Shown: piece by piece, positions 13,579 to 16,672 of the stretch
Position numbering within the stretch: the first letter of the stretch is position 1
Layout of the letters: each line of letters starts with the position of its first letter
Assembly (NCBI GenBank): GCA_035544515.1
Contig: DATKEG010000182.1
Coordinates: 1-16,672 of the forward strand
Length of the DNA stretch: 16,672 nucleotides
Direction: 5' to 3'
Origin: DATKEG01 sp035544515
GTDB taxonomy: Bacteria > Acidobacteriota > Vicinamibacteria > Fen-336
Notes under the pieces: model-generated
Told to the model about the DNA's origin: nothing
The model's input: the letters and a program-made list of their open reading frames with translations, nothing else
Database searches by the model: none
Translations under genes and position numbers: made by a program

Positions 13579-14622
13579 ATGAGGATGTCCCGTCCCGCCA
13601 TCCCGCCGGCCGCCGGCATGGTGGCCGTGTTCTGGCTCGTCGCCGCGCAGGACAGCGGGACCCGGGCGCCGGCGCGGGAGGTGAGCCTGGGCTTCCTCGG
13701 CGACACCGGCACCGGCGACGCGAACCAACACTCGGTCCGCGACCAGCTCCTGCGGCGCCCGCTCCAGTTCGTGTTCCTGCTGGGGGACAACATCTACTCG
13801 AAGGGCCGGCCCCGCTTCTTCGACAGCCGGTACGACGATGTCTACGGGCCGGTCATGGCGAAGGGAGTGCGGTTCCACGCCGCGCTCGGCAACCACGACG
13901 TGTACGAGTGCGTGGCGGACCGCTTCTCCGGGCCCCTTCCGCCCAACCGCGACGCCTATCGCTGGCGCGACGAGGGCTGCGAGGTCGGGTACCACCTCGC
14001 CCACCCGACCTTCGGCTACGTCTCCAACCGCCGCTACTACTCGGTGAGGACGGGCGCGGGCGCGCGGCCGCTGGGCGAGGTGTTCGTGGTCGACTCCAAC
14101 ACCCTGGGCATCGCGGAGACCCTGCTGCCCCCGGCCGGAGACGACCGGGGGCAGATGGAATGGCTGGACCGTTCCCTGGGCGTCTCGCGGGCCCGGTGGA
14201 AGATCGTCGTCTTCCATCACCCCTCCCAGACGCCCACCGCGCGCAAGGGCATCCTGGGTCTGGGCGACGGCCGGATCCGGGAGGTGCGGCTCGACAACCA
14301 GCTCTCGCCCGTCCTCCGCAAGCACGGGGTGGACGCGGTGTTCGCGGGGCACAACCACTTCTACGCGCGCATGTTCCCCCAGCACGGCATCCGCTACTTC
14401 GTCTCGGGCGGGGGCGGCCGGAGGATCTACGGCTATGCGTCGGAGCCGGGCTACGTGGCCATGGGCGGCGTGTTCCTCCACTACGTCCACGTGCGCCTCA
14501 CCGACTCGCGTTTCGAGTACTACGTCATCGACTCGCGCGGCCGGTCGCGCGACGTGGGCTGGTGGGCGAAAGGCGATCCCCGCGACCGTCTCCTCCCCCC
14601 GGGGACCTTCCCGCCGGGGTGA
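13579..14622 (+). CDS. exported calcineurin-like metallophosphatase
   Basis: Metallophosphoesterase (347 aa) with a hydrophobic N-terminus (about 12-24, ending VAAQDSG) that looks like a signal peptide, so probably periplasmic. All dimetal motifs are present in order: GDTGTG (41-46, Asp42), GDNIY (69-73), GNHDVY (104-109), HHPSQ (213-217) and GHNHFYAR (257-264). The GDTGTG and GDNIY spelling and the C-terminal YFVSGGGGRRIYGY resemble the acid phosphatase (TRAP/purple acid phosphatase-like) branch. GGAG about eight bases upstream supports the ATG at 13579; ATG 13585 is an alternative. It sits just downstream of the kinase-like exported protein on the same strand and so may oppose it or process the same target. 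It converges on the PLP enzyme, with 12 bp between stops. Confidence 0.88.
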   Translation: MRMSRPAIPPAAGMVAVFWLVAAQDSGTRAPAREVSLGFLGDTGTGDANQHSVRDQLLRRPLQFVFLLGDNIYSKGRPRFFDSRYDDVYGPVMAKGVRFHAALGNHDVYECVADRFSGPLPPNRDAYRWRDEGCEVGYHLAHPTFGYVSNRRYYSVRTGAGARPLGEVFVVDSNTLGIAETLLPPAGDDRGQMEWLDRSLGVSRARWKIVVFHHPSQTPTARKGILGLGDGRIREVRLDNQLSPVLRKHGVDAVFAGHNHFYARMFPQHGIRYFVSGGGGRRIYGYASEPGYVAMGGVFLHYVHVRLTDSRFEYYVIDSRGRSRDVGWWAKGDPRDRLLPPGTFPPG

Positions 14623-14634
14623 CGAGCCCCGCGT

Positions 14635-15645
14635 TCAGCGGACGCGGCCGCGCGCCGCGACCTTCCAGGCGCCCTCGACCTTGCTCCCGCGCCCGTAGGC
14701 GATCTTGTCGTGCAGGTTCACCGTGGCGCACACGTGGCTGGGCACCACCCAGACCTTCTGCCCGATCCGCGGCGGTGAGCCGATCTTCACGTAGCCGTGC
14801 TCCTCGTTCATCTTGCGCATCGTCCAGTCCGGGTGCTCCGGGAACAGACCGAACGTGCCCACGTTCACGGTCGGGTCACTGGAGAAGGTCTTGCTGCCGC
14901 CGTCGATGAGGCACTGGCCGGGCACCGCCGTGCTCACGACCGTGACCAGCACCCTGAGCGCGCACTCCTCGAGCGTGGCGACCGCGTTGGCCACGCAGCT
15001 CGCGTCGTTGAACACGTAGGTTCCCGGCCGGATCTCGGTGGTGGCGGGGATGAGCGTCGTCTTGCCGGCCCCCGGGGTCGAGCCCCCCGACACGATGGGC
15101 ACGCCGAAGCCGGCCGCCTCGAGCGCGCCGATGTGCTCGTCCACGCTCGTGCGCGCCTTCCGGAACCCCTCCTCGTCGAGCCACGAGGGCCAGTAGAAGA
15201 GGCCACGGAAGTCGCCGCACGCCCGCGCGATCTCCACCACCTGCTCCGGCCGGGTGACCCCGCAGCGCCCGACGCCGATGTCCACCTCGACCATGGCGCC
15301 GATGCCCGGCAGCCCGCGCGCGGCCTCGACCGAGTCGACGACCACGGTGACCCGGCGGCTCTCCGCGAGCGCGCGCAGCCGGGGCAGCTTCTCCGGCATG
15401 ATCGGGTACGCCACCAGCACGTCGTCTCCGGGCAGGACCTCGGCCTCGCCGATCTTCGCCACCGTGATCCCGCTCGCACCGGCGTCGAGCTGCATGCGGG
15501 CGATCTCCGGGATCTTGTGCGTCTTGGTGTGCGGCCGCAGCTTCACGCCCCAGCCCCGGCTCTGCTCCTGCATCTTCGCGATGTTGCGCTCGAGCGCGTC
15601 GAGGTCGACGTAGACGGCCGGCGTGTCGAGTTCCAGGGCATCCAT
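14635..15645 (-). CDS. fold-type III PLP enzyme, D-threonine aldolase / D-serine dehydratase type
   Basis: Alanine-racemase-N-domain protein (336 aa) of the group containing D-threonine aldolase, eukaryotic-type D-serine dehydratase and D-3-hydroxyaspartate dehydratase. The N-terminus is TPAVYVDLDALERNIAKM. RPHTKTHKIPE (37-47) carries the PLP lysine, probably Lys41. VSGGSTPG (185-192) binds the phosphate region. The C-terminal metal site is SHVCATVN, with His304-x-Cys306; His-x-Cys is the zinc pair of the dehydratases, whereas aldolases characterised in Arthrobacter and Alcaligenes use His-x-Asp. I therefore lean to a dehydratase-like reaction on a D-hydroxy amino acid. The ATG at 15645 gives the normal family N-terminus; the longer open frame upstream is antisense to nothing useful and overlaps the Uma2 gene. 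The start lies 5 bp after the Uma2 stop, so it is likely cotranscribed and coupled. Confidence 0.9.
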   Translation of the reverse strand: MDALELDTPAVYVDLDALERNIAKMQEQSRGWGVKLRPHTKTHKIPEIARMQLDAGASGITVAKIGEAEVLPGDDVLVAYPIMPEKLPRLRALAESRRVTVVVDSVEAARGLPGIGAMVEVDIGVGRCGVTRPEQVVEIARACGDFRGLFYWPSWLDEEGFRKARTSVDEHIGALEAAGFGVPIVSGGSTPGAGKTTLIPATTEIRPGTYVFNDASCVANAVATLEECALRVLVTVVSTAVPGQCLIDGGSKTFSSDPTVNVGTFGLFPEHPDWTMRKMNEEHGYVKIGSPPRIGQKVWVVPSHVCATVNLHDKIAYGRGSKVEGAWKVAARGRVR

Positions 15646-15650
15646 CGAGG

Positions 15651-15986
15651 CTACTCGCCCCAGACGGCGGGCAGCTCGACGGCCACGGCCGCGAACGGCT
15701 CGGCGCGGACGGTCTCCTGGTCGCCCTGCGACGCCGCGACGACCCATCGTTCGCCTTCCAGGCGCAGGATCTCCAGCGTACGCACCAACGGGTTCACCAG
15801 CCACGCATGCGCTTGAAATGGCCCCTTCAGGTCGGCGAGGAGGACCGAGGCGGCGACCGAATGCCTCGGCGCTGGGCGCGGACTCGCATACAGCTCCCCA
15901 TCCACGATCTCGGCGACCATGGGCTCCGGCACCTTCAACAGGTCGTCGTACGTGGCCCGGCGCTTCGTCCCGGAACGGTCCGACAT
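15651..15986 (-). pseudogene. Uma2-family gene with its catalytic middle deleted in frame
   Basis: The 111-aa product has both ends of a Uma2 (DUF820) protein but not the centre. ATYDDLLKVPEPMVAEIVDG and ELYASPRPAPRHSVAASVLL (11-50) match the usual N-terminal half, and AWLVNPLVRTLEILRLEGER then RAEPFAAVAVELPAVW (61-109) match the usual C-terminal part. Full-length relatives are about 190 aa, and between these blocks carry the PD-(D/E)XK nuclease-like segment (P-D-x-A-G-W and V-C-E-V-x-S-P-S-T). Here GPF is followed within three residues by HAWLVNP, so roughly 80 codons are missing at about 15809-15818, and the frame is kept. The protein may still be made, but its catalytic acidic residues are gone. 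TACGCT, 9 bases before the ATG, provides a promoter that may also serve the PLP enzyme downstream. Confidence 0.8.
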
Positions 15987-15995
15987 GGCGAGCGA

Positions 15996-16001
15996 AGCGT
16001 A
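15996..16001 (-). promoter_or_regulatory. -10-like box TACGCT before Uma2 remnant and PLP enzyme
   Basis: TACGCT on the minus strand ends 9 bases before the ATG at 15986, with no Shine-Dalgarno. It is the likely promoter for the Uma2 remnant and the PLP enzyme behind it. Confidence 0.4.
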
Positions 16002-16046
16002 GCACGCCCGGTGGCGCGGCCGGTCCGAGTCAGCGCGTTGACCGCT

Positions 16047-16074
16047 CCAACCGGGGACGTCGTGTGGCGGTTGG
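16047..16074. repeat. 7-bp inverted repeat, possible terminator after barrel gene
   Basis: CCAACCG (16047-16053) and CGGTTGG (16068-16074) are exact inverted repeats around 14 bases, about 85 bp past the stop of the minus-strand barrel gene. No T-run follows. The rest of the 158-bp gap (16002-16159) shows nothing I can name. Confidence 0.25.
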
Positions 16075-16159
16075 CTTCCGGACCGCGAAAGAGTCGTCTC
16101 CCGAGAACACTACTTGACGTGAGGTCCCGGGCGCGCGGATGGTTCGTGTGCGGGTCCAA

Positions 16160-16630
16160 CTAGAAGCGGATGCCGAACGAAAGGGCCAGCTCGGTGTCGT
16201 CCTTCCAGACGATCTTTCCCTGGAAGTACGGGACGACACGGCCGCTGGTGCGGAAGCCCACGCCGGCGATCAGGTTGACGGCCAGGTCCGTCGCGCCCGG
16301 CGGAGCGCCTTCGGGGTCCAGGGAGACGACACCCAGGCCGGCGCCCGCCCACACCGTGTGCGGGCCCTGCGTCCGGAACTCGTGAAGGAAGTCGGCGTTC
16401 AGCGTGAGGTAGCGGACGCCGTCCACGAACACGTACTCGACGTTGGGGTTGAACGAAACGCGCGCGCGCAGCGGCGCCACCGCCTCGACGGCCACGAGCG
16501 GCTCGCCCACGTCCGTGTAGTAGCCCAGCCGCAGCCCCCACCCGAGGTCCAGCGCTTGTGCCGGCGCGGCCATCGCGAGCGCCGTGATCACCATGAAAGC
16601 CCGGCCCGTCGACCTCGGCATCGTGGCCAT
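16160..16630 (-). CDS. small outer-membrane beta-barrel protein
   Basis: 156-aa exported protein. Residues 1-27 are a classic signal peptide (MATMPRSTGRAF, a hydrophobic core, then APAQA-LDL, with cleavage after AQA). The mature part alternates polar and hydrophobic residues in strands (LGWGLRLGYYTDV, VEAVAPLRARVSFNP, YLTLNADFLHEFR, VWAGAGLGVVSL, LAVNLIAGVGFR, VPYFQGKIVWK, ELALSFGIRF) and ends in Phe, as beta-barrels recognised by the BAM machinery do. It resembles OmpW/OmpA-like opacity-type small barrels with about eight strands. GGAGGAG at 16634-16640, three bases before the ATG, is the best ribosome site in the window. A terminal Phe and a barrel imply a diderm host. Function beyond a barrel cannot be read. 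Confidence 0.8.
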   Translation of the reverse strand: MATMPRSTGRAFMVITALAMAAPAQALDLGWGLRLGYYTDVGEPLVAVEAVAPLRARVSFNPNVEYVFVDGVRYLTLNADFLHEFRTQGPHTVWAGAGLGVVSLDPEGAPPGATDLAVNLIAGVGFRTSGRVVPYFQGKIVWKDDTELALSFGIRF

Positions 16631-16633
16631 GTT

Positions 16634-16640
16634 CTCCTCC
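16634..16640 (-). promoter_or_regulatory. Shine-Dalgarno GGAGGAG of barrel gene
   Basis: GGAGGAG on the minus strand, three bases before the ATG at 16630, fixes the barrel start. Its strength contrasts with the leaderless-type starts nearby and fits a highly translated outer-membrane protein. Confidence 0.65.
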
Positions 16641-16672
16641 TGGCGGGCAGCATCCCCGAAACGCCCGCGGGC

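Noticed and set aside
1..16672. CRISPR array, insertion sequence, transposase, integrase or phage genes
   Set aside because: I saw no regularly spaced repeats, terminal inverted repeats or mobile-element proteins. Losses at the xdhC and Uma2 genes look like plain deletions.

Overview
This is a GC-rich bacterial stretch (roughly 70% G+C, with almost every third codon position G or C). Genes are dense and many start without a Shine-Dalgarno site. No ribosomal RNA, tRNA or phylogenetic marker gene is present. Gene content and style suggest an uncultured soil-type bacterium such as Rokubacteria/Methylomirabilota, Acidobacteriota or a deltaproteobacterial relative. That placement is an impression, not a demonstration.

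Layout. Bases 1-4041 (minus strand) hold a likely amino-acid or peptide-derivative utilisation cluster: an ornithine-cyclodeaminase-like reductase, a secreted YtcJ-like amidohydrolase, and an APC amino-acid permease that overlaps the amidohydrolase stop and runs off the left edge. Diverging from it is an AbgT-family transporter (4200-5741). A membrane-anchored polysaccharide deacetylase (5591-6499, minus) overlaps the AbgT 3' end antisense. It also shares a 27-bp divergent promoter region with a D-aminoacylase-family amidohydrolase (6527-8131, plus). Bases 8046-8875 are a patchwork of small items: a decayed minus-strand gene, a 60-aa membrane protein ending in a perfect hairpin, and a 29-aa membrane peptide followed at once by another perfect hairpin. 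A DUF302 gene comes next.

Bases 9305-10054 hold the remains of an xdhC-type gene, with only its first nine codons and its C-terminal tail left. The original stop still overlaps the start of the MocA-like nucleotidyltransferase. A PurD-like ATP-grasp ligase follows (10137-11429), facing a zinc-ribbon protein of unknown function (11437-12069). Bases 12214-14622 pair an exported protein with an atypical-kinase-like signature with an exported calcineurin-type phosphatase. Bases 14635-15645 (minus) encode a PLP enzyme of the D-threonine aldolase/D-serine dehydratase group, headed by a Uma2-family gene that has lost its middle, including the catalytic part. An outer-membrane beta-barrel protein (16160-16630, minus) closes the window.

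Three themes stand out. (1) Seven gene starts have a TANNNT -10-like box 6-10 nt before the start codon, which implies leaderless or nearly leaderless mRNAs. (2) At least two genes (xdhC, Uma2) have clean internal deletions that keep both ends, and a third small gene looks decayed. (3) There is a concentration of amide and D-amino-acid chemistry (two amidohydrolases, a D-amino-acid lyase type, amino-acid and aminobenzoyl-glutamate type transporters). The most novel candidate pair is the exported kinase-like protein with its neighbouring phosphatase.
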